The notes: a model not told the origin generated them from the letters alone. Positions 9,631-18,552 are shown, counted from the stretch's first letter. The stretch: 64,000 nucleotides of DNA from Herbaspirillum aquaticum (GCF_002213425.1 NZ_NJGV01000021.1:62001-126000); one strand, 5' to 3'. Program-made: numbers and translations.

Positions 9631-9645
9631 ATTAGTTTTTCTAAT
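9631..9645. promoter_or_regulatory. LysR-type box ATTAG-N5-CTAAT
   Basis: A perfect 15-bp interrupted palindrome ATTAGTTTTTCTAAT in the divergent region between the LysR gene (start 9533) and the MFS gene (start 9792). It fits the T-N11-A rule for LysR sites. A second dyad-like element, TTGATTACCTAGTCAA, follows at about 9660-9675. Confidence 0.55.
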
Positions 9646-9791
9646 AGGGTAATTAAGGATTGATTACCTAGTCAATACGGCGCACGCGCGCGACACTGAC
9701 TGCCTTCACATTCTCCACGGCAAGCGCTGCCAGCCCCGTGCACGCTGATCTTCGGCCTGCTGCGGCGGGCAGCGTCTTGCCCGACATCATC

Positions 9792-11021
9792 ATGAGCAGT
9801 TCCTCTTGCCCCCCCTCTTCACTGCAGGCCGCCGACACGCCGGTGCAGGCACGCTGGAGCGGCGTCTTCGCGATGACGCTCACGGCCTTTGCGCTGGTCG
9901 CTTCCGAATTCATGCCGGTGAGCCTGTTGACGCCCATTGCGCAGGATCTTGGCGTGAGCGAAGGCCTGGCCGGGCAAGCGATCTCGGTCTCGGGCGCGTT
10001 CGCCGTACTCACCAGCCTGGGCATTGCGCGGCTGGCGGGGCAGCTGCCACGCAAGACGCTGCTGCTGTGGCTGACGGCACTGATGCTGGTGTCCGGCCCG
10101 GTCATCGCGCTGGCCCCCAACTATCCGGTCTACATGGCCGGGCGCGTGCTGATCGGCATCGCCATCGGCGGCTTCTGGTCGATGTCGGCCGCCGCCGCCA
10201 TCCGCCTGGTGCCGCCGCATGAGGTGGGGCGCGCGCTGGCCGTCTTCAATGGCGGCAATGCCTTGGCCACCGTCGTGGCCGCCCCGCTGGGCAGTTACCT
10301 CGGCGCACTCATCGGCTGGCGCGGCGCCTTCCTGTGCCTGGCGCCGGTGGCCTTGCTGGCGCTGCTGTGGCAGGCGGTGAGCCTGCCGGCCATGCGTCCG
10401 GCCGTGCGCCACACCGCGCCCACGCATCCGCTGGCCCTGCTGGCGACACCGCTGGTGGCACTGGGCATGGCGGGCGTGAGCCTGCTCTTCATGGGGCAGT
10501 TCACGCTGTTCACCTATCTGCGCCCCTTCCTCGAAAGCGAAACGCGGGTGCAGGTACAAACCCTGTCGCTGATCCTGCTGGCCATCGGCGTGGCCGGATT
10601 CATCGGCACCACGCTCATCGGGCGGCTGCTGCGCCGTTGGTTCTACGGCACGCTGGTCTTCATCCCGCTGCTGATGGCCGTCATCGCCCTGGTGCTGGTG
10701 GCCTGCGGCCATCACGTCCTGCCGGTCAGCCTGCTGCTGGCGCTGTGGGGCCTGGTCGCCACGGCCGCACCGGTGGGCTGGTGGTCATGGGTGGCGCGCA
10801 CCCTGCCGCAGGACGCCGAAGCCGGCGGCGGGCTGATGGTGGCGCTGGTGCAACTGGCCATCGGCCTTGGCTCCACGCTGGGCGGGCTGCTGTTTGACCA
10901 CGGCGGCCATCACCTCACTTTCTTTGCCAGCGCGGGCGTGCTGCTGGCCGCGGCCTTGCTGGCAGCGCTCACGGCACGCCAGGATCGCGGGCCATCTTCC
11001 AACGAAAGGACATCTCCATGA
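9792..11021 (+). CDS. MFS (DHA1-type) efflux transporter
   Basis: A 409-residue protein with about 12 hydrophobic segments. Near the N-terminus are [20 protein letters not shown] and [15 protein letters not shown], characteristic of the DHA1 drug/sugar/nucleoside exporters related to AraJ, YdhP and NepI. The motif-A region ([16 protein letters not shown]) and the antiporter motif-C-like [14 protein letters not shown] are visible. The ATG at 9792 starts [10 protein letters not shown]; a start at 9738 would add an unrelated tail. Its last four bases (ATGA) overlap the start of the cupin gene, so the two are co-translated. Substrate unknown. Confidence 0.87.
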   Translation: MSSSSCPPSSLQAADTPVQARWSGVFAMTLTAFALVASEFMPVSLLTPIAQDLGVSEGLAGQAISVSGAFAVLTSLGIARLAGQLPRKTLLLWLTALMLVSGPVIALAPNYPVYMAGRVLIGIAIGGFWSMSAAAAIRLVPPHEVGRALAVFNGGNALATVVAAPLGSYLGALIGWRGAFLCLAPVALLALLWQAVSLPAMRPAVRHTAPTHPLALLATPLVALGMAGVSLLFMGQFTLFTYLRPFLESETRVQVQTLSLILLAIGVAGFIGTTLIGRLLRRWFYGTLVFIPLLMAVIALVLVACGHHVLPVSLLLALWGLVATAAPVGWWSWVARTLPQDAEAGGGLMVALVQLAIGLGSTLGGLLFDHGGHHLTFFASAGVLLAAALLAALTARQDRGPSSNERTSP

Positions 11022-11431
11022 AGATCATTCGCAACGGCAGCACCCCATCGGCCAAGGGACCGGCCGCCTTCTTCACCGGCAACGTGCGCATCGACAGTTT
11101 CTTCCAGGGTGAAGAACCGGCGCGCGCGGGCGGTGCCATCGTCACCTTCGAACCCGGTGCGCGCACCGTGTGGCACACCCATCCGCTCGGCCAGACCCTG
11201 ATCGTGACGCAAGGCGTCGGCTGGACCCAATGCGAAGGTGGTCCGCGCACCGAGATCCGCGCCGGCGACGTCGTCTGGTGTCCGTGCCAACGCCGCCACT
11301 GGCACGGTGCCACCGACACCACCGCCATGACGCACGTGGCCATCACCGAACTGCTCGATGGCAAGAACGTGGAGTGGATGGAGCCGGTGACCGATGCGCA
11401 GTATCTCGGTGGTGAAGTCGTCAGGGACTGA
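11018..11431 (+). CDS. Cupin-domain protein
   Basis: A 137-residue single-domain cupin. Motif 1 is visible as [19 protein letters not shown] and motif 2 as [16 protein letters not shown], with the histidines that usually bind a divalent metal. The sequence resembles small cupins annotated as (R)-mandelonitrile lyase-like or carboxymuconolactone-decarboxylase-associated, but the reaction cannot be set from this alone. It overlaps the MFS gene by 4 bases, suggesting a detoxify-and-export unit. Confidence 0.8.
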   Translation: MKIIRNGSTPSAKGPAAFFTGNVRIDSFFQGEEPARAGGAIVTFEPGARTVWHTHPLGQTLIVTQGVGWTQCEGGPRTEIRAGDVVWCPCQRRHWHGATDTTAMTHVAITELLDGKNVEWMEPVTDAQYLGGEVVRD

Positions 11432-11460
11432 GTCGTCCCTGCCACTTCGCTCAGTCATCA

Positions 11461-11498
11461 AAAATCGGGCGGACACCTTGTGGGTGCCCGCCCGATTT
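11461..11498. terminator. Bidirectional intrinsic terminator
   Basis: A long near-perfect hairpin (AAATCGGGCGG...CCGCCCGATTT, with an inner CACC/GGGTG stem and a TTGT loop) between the convergent cupin and alcohol dehydrogenase genes. Read on the minus strand it is followed by a T-run, so it should stop both transcripts. Confidence 0.85.
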
Positions 11499-11531
11499 CG
11501 TTCACGACGACATCAGGTCAACCATGGGCCA

Positions 11532-12581
11532 TCAGGCCGCCATGCTGGCATTGTCGATCACGAAGCGATACTTGATGTCGCCCTTGAGCATGCGCTCATA
11601 GGCGGTGTTGATTTCCTCGGCGCGGATCAGCTCGATGTCGGCCACGATGTTGTGCTTGGCGCAGAAGTCCAGCATCTCCTGGGTTTCGGGGATGCCGCCG
11701 ATCAACGAACCGGCCAGCGAACGGCGCTTCAGGATGAGGTTGAAAACATTCGGCGACGGGTGCGGCGTGGCCGGTGCGCCGACCAGGGTCATGGTGCCTT
11801 CACGCTTCAGCAGCGCGAGGAAGGCATCGAGGTCGTGCGGTGCCGCCACGGTGTTGAGGATGAAGTCGAAGCTCTTGGCATGCGCGGCCATCTCTTCGGC
11901 ATTGCGCGAGACCACCACTTCATCGGCACCCAGGGCCTTGGCATCGGCGCGCTTGGAATCCGAGGTGGTGAAGGCCACCACGTGCGCGCCCATGGCGTGC
12001 GCGATCTTGATGCCCATGTGGCCGAGACCGCCGATGCCGACCACACCGACCTTCTTGCCGGGACCGGCTCCCCAGTGGCGCAGCGGCGAATAGGTCGTGA
12101 TGCCGGCGCACAGCAGCGGGGCCACGGCAGCCAGGTCCGCTTCCGGATGGCGGATCGTCAGCACGTAGCGCTCATGCACCACGATCTGCTGCGAGTAGCC
12201 GCCCATGGTCCAGCCGGGCGCGTCATCGGTCTTGCCGTTGTAGGTACCGACCATGTTGTCGCAATAGTTTTCCAGGCCTTCTTCGCAATCCGGACAGGTC
12301 TGGCAGCTGTCGACGATACAGCCCACGCCGACCAGGTCACCGACCTTGAACTTGCTGACATGATTGCCGACGGCCGCGACACGGCCCACGATCTCGTGGC
12401 CGGGGACGCAAGGGTATTGGGTGCCGGCCCATTCGGAACGCACCTGGTGCAGGTCGGAGTGGCAGATGCCGCAATAGGCGATGTCGATCTGCACATCGTG
12501 CGGGCCGGTGGCGCGGCGGGTGATTTCCAGATGTTCGAGGGGCTTGTCGGCGGCATGTGCGCCATAAGCGTGGACTGGCAT
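11532..12581 (-). CDS. Zinc-dependent alcohol dehydrogenase (YahK/CAD-like)
   Basis: A 349-residue medium-chain dehydrogenase. Visible features are catalytic-zinc residues C37 and H62-E63 (GHE), the structural-zinc cysteines C93, C96, C99 and C107, and the NAD(P) loop GIGGLGHMG at 182-190. Sequence and length match the YahK/cinnamyl-alcohol-dehydrogenase-like branch, usually NADPH-dependent reduction of aldehydes to alcohols. GAGGAG precedes the ATG at 12581; the longer in-frame extension upstream is not supported. It may work alongside the aldehyde-type hydroxylase encoded nearby, but that is inference. Confidence 0.9.
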   Translation of the reverse strand: MPVHAYGAHAADKPLEHLEITRRATGPHDVQIDIAYCGICHSDLHQVRSEWAGTQYPCVPGHEIVGRVAAVGNHVSKFKVGDLVGVGCIVDSCQTCPDCEEGLENYCDNMVGTYNGKTDDAPGWTMGGYSQQIVVHERYVLTIRHPEADLAAVAPLLCAGITTYSPLRHWGAGPGKKVGVVGIGGLGHMGIKIAHAMGAHVVAFTTSDSKRADAKALGADEVVVSRNAEEMAAHAKSFDFILNTVAAPHDLDAFLALLKREGTMTLVGAPATPHPSPNVFNLILKRRSLAGSLIGGIPETQEMLDFCAKHNIVADIELIRAEEINTAYERMLKGDIKYRFVIDNASMAA

Positions 12582-12951
12582 GGGGATCTCCTCAGTAACG
12601 GGCCAATAAGCTGGCGTTGAGAAAGAACAGGTCAGGGGTGGGCAACCTGTCTTGAAAATGGATAATTGTGGCGTCCGGCAAGCCGGGAAGACAGACCTAT
12701 TTCGCGATGATTCTTGCCTGAAATTCCAGGACCATCGCGAAGACAAGCGAGTCATTCCCGCGACATCCGCCACCGCGCGCCCCGGCACAACGGCATGCGG
12801 ACACACTGCGTGCGAGCTTGCAGATTCTGCCTCATCATTGGCTCCGGGATTAGGCGGACCGGGCTTAATTGGTCTATAGGCCCGGCTAATTAGTTCCGGC
12901 CCGGATGTCATGGCAGACTGGACCTCCGATTCAACGTAAACTGACGCCGCA
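12582..12951. promoter_or_regulatory. Divergent intergenic region, alcohol dehydrogenase / xdhC
   Basis: These 370 bases carry no convincing gene. They hold the promoters of two divergent genes and, at 12848-12890, a composite motif also found upstream of the molybdenum hydroxylase operon (see that entry). Confidence 0.6.
12848..12890. promoter_or_regulatory. Composite regulatory motif, copy 1 (upstream of xdhC)
   Basis: The pattern GATTAG-N7-GGGCTTAAT-N15-GCTAAT, starting at 12848, recurs with identical spacing at 18432-18474; by eye about 31 of 43 positions agree. It lies 61 bases upstream of the xdhC start. The ATTA/TAAT half-sites suggest a LysR-type or similar dyad-binding activator. 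Confidence 0.55.
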
Positions 12952-13965
12952 ATGAACGATACTTCCGACCTCAAGGTGTTGCGCGCCCTGCGCGACTGGC
13001 GGCGCGATGGCCGCAGCGCGCTGCTGGCCACCGTGGTCTCGACCTGGGGCTCGTCGCCGCGTCCGGTCGGCTCGCAACTGGCCATCCGGGATGATGGCCG
13101 CCTCATCGGCTCGGTCTCCGGCGGCTGCATCGAGGATGACCTGCTGTTCCAGTACCTGCGCCAGCGCCCCGCTGCATGGGGCCAAGCAGGATCACCGCAA
13201 CAGGTGCGCTACGGCATCGATGCCGAGGAGGCGCATCGCTTCGGCCTGCCCTGCGGGGGCACGCTGGCGCTGCTGCTCGAATTCGATCCCGCACCGGGCA
13301 TGCTGGAAGAACTGGTGAGTACACTGGAACGTGGCCAGCTGGTCTGTCGCCGCGTGGATTGCCACGATGGCAGCAGCCGCATCGAAGTCAGCGACTCGCC
13401 GGCCGAACTGGTGTTCGACGGCAACATCCTGCGCCATACCATGGGGCCGGATTACCGGATGCTGTTGATCGGCGCCGGCATGCTGGCCGAATACCTGGCG
13501 ACGATGGCCCTCTTCAACGGCTTTGCAGTGACGATCTGCGATCCGCGTTCGGAATACCTGGGCAGCTGGTCGGTGGAGGGCGTGCGTATCGTCACCGAGA
13601 TGCCCGATGATGCGGTGCTGGATTTTCATCCCGATCAGCGCAGCTGCGTCATCGCCCTCACCCACGATCCCAAGCTGGATGACCTGGCGCTGCTGGAAGC
13701 GGTGGCCAGCCCGGCCTTCTATGTCGGTGCCATCGGTTCGCGCCGCAACAGCGCCGCGCGCAAGGACCGCATGATCACCCACTTCGGCCAGACCGAAGAA
13801 AGCCTGGCGCGGCTGCGCGGACCCATCGGGCTCTACATCGGCAGCAAGACCCCTTCCGAAATCGCGGTGAGCGTGATGGCCGAAGTGCTGGCCGTCAAGA
13901 ATGGCGTGGCCTTGTCGCCGGTGCATTCGGTGGCGGCCATGAAAGCGGCCGGCACTGCCGTTTGA
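12952..13965 (+). CDS. XdhC/CoxI-family molybdenum-cofactor maturation factor
   Basis: A 337-residue protein with the two XdhC parts: an N-terminal XdhC_CoxI domain (ALLATVVSTWGSSPRPVGSQ then SVSGGCIEDDLL) and a C-terminal Rossmann domain (MLLIGAGMLAEYLATMALFNG, later AIGSRRNSAARKDRM). XdhC proteins bind molybdenum cofactor, assist its sulfuration or modification, and insert it into xanthine-dehydrogenase-family enzymes. The likely client is the IorAB-type enzyme encoded convergently just downstream. The shared upstream motif supports co-regulation. Confidence 0.88.
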   Translation: MNDTSDLKVLRALRDWRRDGRSALLATVVSTWGSSPRPVGSQLAIRDDGRLIGSVSGGCIEDDLLFQYLRQRPAAWGQAGSPQQVRYGIDAEEAHRFGLPCGGTLALLLEFDPAPGMLEELVSTLERGQLVCRRVDCHDGSSRIEVSDSPAELVFDGNILRHTMGPDYRMLLIGAGMLAEYLATMALFNGFAVTICDPRSEYLGSWSVEGVRIVTEMPDDAVLDFHPDQRSCVIALTHDPKLDDLALLEAVASPAFYVGAIGSRRNSAARKDRMITHFGQTEESLARLRGPIGLYIGSKTPSEIAVSVMAEVLAVKNGVALSPVHSVAAMKAAGTAV

Positions 13966-14015
13966 GTTTCGCTCCTGCCCGCCTGCCTTCCCTCTTCCCT
14001 CCCGTCATGAAAAAA

Positions 14016-14044
14016 GGACCGCTGCCTGCAAAGGTCAGCGGTCC
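14016..14044 (-). terminator. Intrinsic terminator of the molybdenum hydroxylase operon
   Basis: GGACCGCTG (14016-14024) pairs with CAGCGGTCC (14036-14044). On the minus strand the hairpin is followed by six T residues, so it terminates the cytochrome-hydroxylase operon. Confidence 0.8.
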
Positions 14045-14069
14045 GAACGGGACTTCATGAAAAATCGAA

Positions 14070-15428
14070 TCAGCGCATCTGCAGGATGATGGGATTGCTG
14101 CTGGCCGGATTGGTGCGCTCACGCAGGGTCTTGACGTCGTCGACCTTGACCGCGCCACCGTGATTGCCCCAGCTGCTGCGGATGAAGCTGAGTACGTCGG
14201 CAATCTCGGCATCGCTCAACTGGCTGCGGAAGGGCGGCATGCGATACGAATCCGGTACGCCATCGGCCACCACGCGCACCGAACCATTCAAGGTCACGTT
14301 GATGGCCGATGCATCCTCCTTGGCCAGCGAGGAGACGGCGCCGGCCAGCGGTGGAATCCACGGCGCACGCCCGCGTCCATCGACCGCATGGCAGGCCGCG
14401 CACTTGGCCATGTAGGTACGCGCAGCGGGGCTGTCCAGGCGTTGTGCGGCCAGGGCGGTAGTGGTGCCGGTATCGTATTTCCACGGATCACCATCGCGCT
14501 TGGGATCACCCGGCAGCGACTTCAGGTACCGGGCGATGGCCTGCAAGTCCTGGTCGCTCAGGAACTGCGTGGAGTTGTTGAAGGCATCGGCCATGGAACC
14601 GAACACCACCGCATGCTGGTTGCGGCCCGTCTTGAGGAATTGCACGACCTCGGCTTCACTCCAGCGGCCGATACCGGTATTGACGTCGCCGCGCAGGCTG
14701 GGGGCATACCAGCCATCCAGCAGCGCGCCGGACAGGTACAACGGATGGCCACCGTCGAGCCCCTTCTCGTTCATCGCCACGCCGCGCGGCGTGTGGCAGC
14801 TGCCGCAGTGGCCGGCCCCCTGCACCAGGTAGGCACCGCGATTCCAGAGGGCATCCTGTTGCGGATCGGGCTGGTAGGGATGCGGGCTGGTGAAGGCCAG
14901 GTTCCAGAACGCCAGCGGCCAGCGCACGTTGAGCGACCAGGGGATGTCGCTCTCCTGGTTGGCCTGCACCACCGGTTTCACGCCATGCATGAAGTAGGCA
15001 TAGAGCGCGCTCACATCCTCATCCGACATCTTGGCGTAGGACGGATAGGGCATGACCGGATAGAGCCGGTGGCCATCGCGCGCCACGCCGTGGCGCAGCG
15101 CACGGTCGAATTCGGCCAGGCTGTAGTCACCGATGCCGCTGCCCCGGTCGGGCGTGATGTTGGTGGCGTAGATGGCACCCAGCGGGGTGGCCATTTCCAG
15201 GCCACCGGCGAAGGGCTTGCTCTTGGGGGTGCTGTGGCAGGCGACGCAATCGGCCTGGCGCGCCACATACTCGCCGCGCTGGATCAGCTCGGCGGAGGGG
15301 GGCGGCGGCGCAGCTGCGCTGTCGAAGGGCGAGGCCGGGGTACGCAGGGCGACCCAGGCTGCGGCGATCAGCAGCGCGGCGAGGATCAGCAGGAAGACAC
15401 GCAGCTTGCCGTTTTTTTGATCAGTCAT
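14070..15428 (-). CDS. Triheme cytochrome c of the molybdenum hydroxylase
   Basis: A 452-residue protein with one N-terminal hydrophobic anchor (VFLLILAALLIAAAWVAL, residues 11-28) and three heme sites CVACH at 61-65, CGSCH at 208-212 and CAACH at 343-347. It is paralogous in layout to the cytochrome at 1053-2504. As third gene of the operon it should take electrons from the periplasmic hydroxylase and pass them to the respiratory chain. It starts 19 bases after the molybdopterin subunit's stop. Confidence 0.9.
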   Translation of the reverse strand: MTDQKNGKLRVFLLILAALLIAAAWVALRTPASPFDSAAAPPPPSAELIQRGEYVARQADCVACHSTPKSKPFAGGLEMATPLGAIYATNITPDRGSGIGDYSLAEFDRALRHGVARDGHRLYPVMPYPSYAKMSDEDVSALYAYFMHGVKPVVQANQESDIPWSLNVRWPLAFWNLAFTSPHPYQPDPQQDALWNRGAYLVQGAGHCGSCHTPRGVAMNEKGLDGGHPLYLSGALLDGWYAPSLRGDVNTGIGRWSEAEVVQFLKTGRNQHAVVFGSMADAFNNSTQFLSDQDLQAIARYLKSLPGDPKRDGDPWKYDTGTTTALAAQRLDSPAARTYMAKCAACHAVDGRGRAPWIPPLAGAVSSLAKEDASAINVTLNGSVRVVADGVPDSYRMPPFRSQLSDAEIADVLSFIRSSWGNHGGAVKVDDVKTLRERTNPASSNPIILQMR

Positions 15429-15446
15429 GGATACGTCAGTCTGCCA

Positions 15447-17699
15447 TCAGGCCTTGAAGGTGTAATGCGACAGCGGCATGCTGCGAATGCGCTGGCCAGT
15501 CAGGTGCGAGACCGCATTGGCCACCGCCGGCGGCACGGCCGGCAGGGGCGGTTCGCCGATGCCGCCCATCTTGGCGCCGCTCTCGATGATCTTCACATGC
15601 ACGCGCGCCATGCGCTGCGGCGGCAGGATGGGATAGAGATCGTAGTTGCGCGCCACGCGTGCGCCTTCCTTGTAGACCACCTCTTCCAGCAGGACTTGCG
15701 ACAAGCCCAGCGTGATGGCCCCGTTGACCTGGGCCTCGACGATGGCCGGGTTGACGATGCGGCCCGGATCGATGGCTTCCCAGATGTCGTGCACGCGCAC
15801 CTGGCCGTTCTCGATGGAGACTTCGGCAATGGCCGCGGTCTCGGTACCGAAGGCCTTGGCCATGGCCACACCGCGCGCGCGGCGGGTGCCGTCGGGGGCG
15901 GTGAAGGGGCCGCGCTTCCATCCGCCGGACAGCTCCACGGCCGCCTTGAGCAGCGTGGTCAGGCGCTCATTGCCCTGCAGCAGGCGCAGGCGCACATCGA
16001 GCGGATCCTGGCCGCCCTTGTCGGCGATCTCGTCGAGGAAGGCTTCGTAGAAAAAGTCATTCATCGAATTGCCGACCGAGCGCCAGTAGCCGACGATGGG
16101 CGGATTCTTCACAAAGCGCTGGCCGATGCGCTTGTGGGCGAACTGGTAGGACTTGCCGGCCAATCCTTCCAGCGCAGTGGGGTCGATCTTGTTGCGCTTG
16201 TTGGCAATCGATTCGGTCGGTCCTTCGGTGGCGCTGATGGCTTCGATGGCGATGGGGAAACCCTTGTCGTCGAGTCCGGCACGGAACTGCACCACGGCCA
16301 TCGGGCGCATGGTGTCGCGGGCGAATTCTTCCTCGCGGCTCCAGATCACCTTGACCGGGCGGCCCACGGCCTTGGCCAGCTGGATCGCCTGCGGGAAGGG
16401 CATGGCCGTTTCGTACAGGAAGTGACGACCGAAGAAACCGCCCAGCAAGGGCGAATGGATGGTGATCTTCTCCGGCGCCAATCCGGTCTGCTTGGCGATG
16501 GCCGCCTGGAACATTTCCGGGGCCTGGTTGGGCAGCCACATCTCCAGCGTGCCATCGGCGTTGAAACGGGCCGTGGCCGAAGGCGGTTCCAGCTGGGCAT
16601 GATTGAGGTACTGGCTGCGGTAGCTGGCCTGGACCACGGTCTTGGCACCGGCCAAAGCCTTGGCCACATCCCCTTCTGTCTCGGCTTCATCGACGGCAGC
16701 GGTGGACTTGGCCAGCTGCTCGGCAAACCCTTCGGTGGAAAAGTCGGCCGGCACATAGCGGCGATCCGGCGCCGGGCCGGGATCGCTCCAGTCCACCTGC
16801 AGCGCCTCCACCGCGCGCTTGGCATTCCACCAGCGCTCGGCCACCACGGCCACGGCACCCGGCAGGCGATGCACCGAATGCACCCCGGTCATCTTGCGTA
16901 CCTCGGCTTCATTGCGGATGCTGCCGACCTCCAGCCCGAGGCGCGGGGCGTGTTGTACGGCGGCCTGCAGCATGTTCTCGACTTGCGTGTCGATGCCGTA
17001 TTGGGCGCGGCCCGTGGATTTGTCCAGCACGTCCAGCCGGGCCAGCGGCTTGCCGATCCAGCGGAACTGCTTGTCGTCCTTGAGCTTGATGGTCTCCAGC
17101 GGCGGATTGGGCAGGTCCAGCGCCTTGGGCGCGAGTTCGCCATAGCTGATCGAGCGGCCGCTGGCCGCATGCACCACCCGGCCAGGCTCGGTGGTGAGGC
17201 TGTCCAGCGGCACCTGCCACTGGTTGGCGGCGGCCTGCAGCAGCAGGTGGCGCGCCAGTGCGCCCACCCGCCGCATGGTCGGATAGCTGGTGCGCACCGA
17301 CATGCTGCCGCCGGTGATACGGATACCGATGTCCATCACCTTGTACTGGTCATTGGCGGGCGCGTTGTGGACCACGAAGCGCGCGGGGTCGGCATCGAGT
17401 TCCTCGCCGACGATCTGCGCCATGGCCGTGAAGATGCCCTGCCCGCCTTCGACGAAGGGGCTTTGCAGGTGGATGCTGTTGTCGGGACGGATTTCCAGGA
17501 AGGCCGGTACGCGCGTACCGGGCGCTGCCGGCGCGGCATTGGCCTGGGCCCGGGCATTGCCGGCCGGCAAGGTGAAGCCGACCACCAGCGCACCGGCGGC
17601 GGTGCCGGCCGAGGCCAGCAGGAAGCGGCGGCGCGAGACGTTGACTGGTGCACCGTCCGGCGGCAATTCGTGCAGGGGAAGATCGTGTGGCTGGTTCAT
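15447..17699 (-). CDS. Xanthine-dehydrogenase-family molybdopterin-binding subunit (IorB-like)
   Basis: A 750-residue protein with a TAT signal (SRRRFLLAS at about residues 22-30, then a hydrophobic stretch ending near NARAQA), so it is exported folded. The body is a single-chain molybdopterin subunit of the isoquinoline 1-oxidoreductase/aldehyde dehydrogenase type. Recognisable parts are GGQGIFTAMAQIVGEEL, LGGFFGRHFLYE and the C-terminal active-site segment with GGIGEPPLPAVPPAVANAV, whose glutamate is the usual catalytic base. It would hydroxylate N-heterocycles or aldehydes using water, without a FAD subunit. AAGGAG precedes the ATG at 17699. The substrate cannot be assigned. Confidence 0.88.
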   Translation of the reverse strand: MNQPHDLPLHELPPDGAPVNVSRRRFLLASAGTAAGALVVGFTLPAGNARAQANAAPAAPGTRVPAFLEIRPDNSIHLQSPFVEGGQGIFTAMAQIVGEELDADPARFVVHNAPANDQYKVMDIGIRITGGSMSVRTSYPTMRRVGALARHLLLQAAANQWQVPLDSLTTEPGRVVHAASGRSISYGELAPKALDLPNPPLETIKLKDDKQFRWIGKPLARLDVLDKSTGRAQYGIDTQVENMLQAAVQHAPRLGLEVGSIRNEAEVRKMTGVHSVHRLPGAVAVVAERWWNAKRAVEALQVDWSDPGPAPDRRYVPADFSTEGFAEQLAKSTAAVDEAETEGDVAKALAGAKTVVQASYRSQYLNHAQLEPPSATARFNADGTLEMWLPNQAPEMFQAAIAKQTGLAPEKITIHSPLLGGFFGRHFLYETAMPFPQAIQLAKAVGRPVKVIWSREEEFARDTMRPMAVVQFRAGLDDKGFPIAIEAISATEGPTESIANKRNKIDPTALEGLAGKSYQFAHKRIGQRFVKNPPIVGYWRSVGNSMNDFFYEAFLDEIADKGGQDPLDVRLRLLQGNERLTTLLKAAVELSGGWKRGPFTAPDGTRRARGVAMAKAFGTETAAIAEVSIENGQVRVHDIWEAIDPGRIVNPAIVEAQVNGAITLGLSQVLLEEVVYKEGARVARNYDLYPILPPQRMARVHVKIIESGAKMGGIGEPPLPAVPPAVANAVSHLTGQRIRSMPLSHYTFKA

Positions 17700-18310
17700 G
17701 CTTGCTCCTTGCCGGCCCGGGCCTTCTGGGTCTTGCTCCACTGGATGGCGGCGACAGCCCCGACGCCGACCACGGCGGCAGCGGCCACGGCAGCCTTGTT
17801 GATGCCATCGGCAGCGGCCGGTGCGGCGGGCGTGGTGGCCGCAGCAGCGGCTGCCGGTGCGCCGGTACCGCCGGAAAGCTCATGCATGGCGGCCTTGATG
17901 GCGTTGTAGGTGCCGCAGCGGCAGAGGTTGACCATGGCGCCGACGATCTGTTCGTCGCTGGGCTGGGCCACCTGTTTGAGCAAGGCGGTGGCGGCCATCA
18001 CCTGGCCGGACTGGCAATAGCCGCATTGCGGCACCTGGTGCCGGACCCAGGCGTCGACCACTTTCTGGCCGACCGGATCGGCGGTGACCGCCTCGATGGT
18101 GGTGACCTTGCGTCCGGCCATGGCGCCGACGGGCATGACGCAGGAGCGCAGCACCTCGCCATCGACCATCACGGAACAGGCCCCGCACTGGGCCAGGCCG
18201 CAGCCATATTTGGTGCCGGTCATGCCGAGTTCATCGCGGATCACCCACAGCAGGGGGGTCTCGGCATCGGAGGTGATCTGGTAAGTCTTGTCGTTGATCT
18301 GGAGTTCCAT
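17696..18310 (-). CDS. 2Fe-2S subunit of the molybdenum hydroxylase (IorA-like) with C-terminal extension
   Basis: A 204-residue protein. Residues 1-80 are a plant-type ferredoxin domain with cysteines C37, C42, C45 and C57; the following helical domain has the second cluster ligands in CGYCQ and CRCG. Beyond the usual 150-160 residues there is an Ala-rich extension ending in a hydrophobic stretch (KAAVAAAAVVGVGAVAAIQW) and a basic tail, possibly a membrane anchor or docking helix. Its stop overlaps the start of the large subunit (ATGA), so the two are translationally coupled. The large subunit's TAT signal would export this subunit by hitch-hiking. Confidence 0.88.
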   Translation of the reverse strand: MELQINDKTYQITSDAETPLLWVIRDELGMTGTKYGCGLAQCGACSVMVDGEVLRSCVMPVGAMAGRKVTTIEAVTADPVGQKVVDAWVRHQVPQCGYCQSGQVMAATALLKQVAQPSDEQIVGAMVNLCRCGTYNAIKAAMHELSGGTGAPAAAAAATTPAAPAAADGINKAAVAAAAVVGVGAVAAIQWSKTQKARAGKEQA

Positions 18311-18392
18311 GGTTCCTGCCATCGGGGTTGAGAACGCAAGCCAGCGCGCACGGGCGCACTGGCAGGGAAGTGAAGGACGCAGCAAGGCGACA

Positions 18393-18437
18393 CTAATCAG
18401 TCCCCGCATGATGGCGCATCACGCGGGGACTGATTAG
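18393..18437. repeat. Perfect 15-bp inverted repeat upstream of the hydroxylase operon
   Basis: CTAATCAGTCCCCGC (18393-18407) and GCGGGGACTGATTAG (18423-18437) are exact reverse complements separated by 15 bases. It lies 83-127 bases upstream of the 2Fe-2S subunit start, and its right arm supplies the GATTAG of the composite motif. Position suggests an operator or a 5' leader hairpin; there is no T-tract. Confidence 0.6.
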
Positions 18438-18474
18438 CTGAGCCGGGCTTAATGGGGATATTAGACGAGCTAAT
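18432..18474. promoter_or_regulatory. Composite regulatory motif, copy 2 (upstream of iorA)
   Basis: Same GATTAG-N7-GGGCTTAAT-N15-GCTAAT layout as at 12848-12890. The right part (18460-18474) is a perfect ATTAG-N5-CTAAT palindrome, identical in form to the LysR-type box at 9631-9645. Confidence 0.55.
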
Positions 18475-18552
18475 GAATCTCGGCTGGAGATGAAGAAATT
18501 GCCGTAAACAGGGGAACGCAGCTTGAGCGCAACGACGTGCAGATCTTCCCGG

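Noticed and set aside
14160-17909. A 1249-codon open frame on the + strand opposite the molybdenum hydroxylase genes
   Set aside because: It is antisense to two strongly supported genes with heme and molybdopterin motifs; its protein is rich in Gly, His and Arg with no recognisable domain, as expected from high-GC codon bias.
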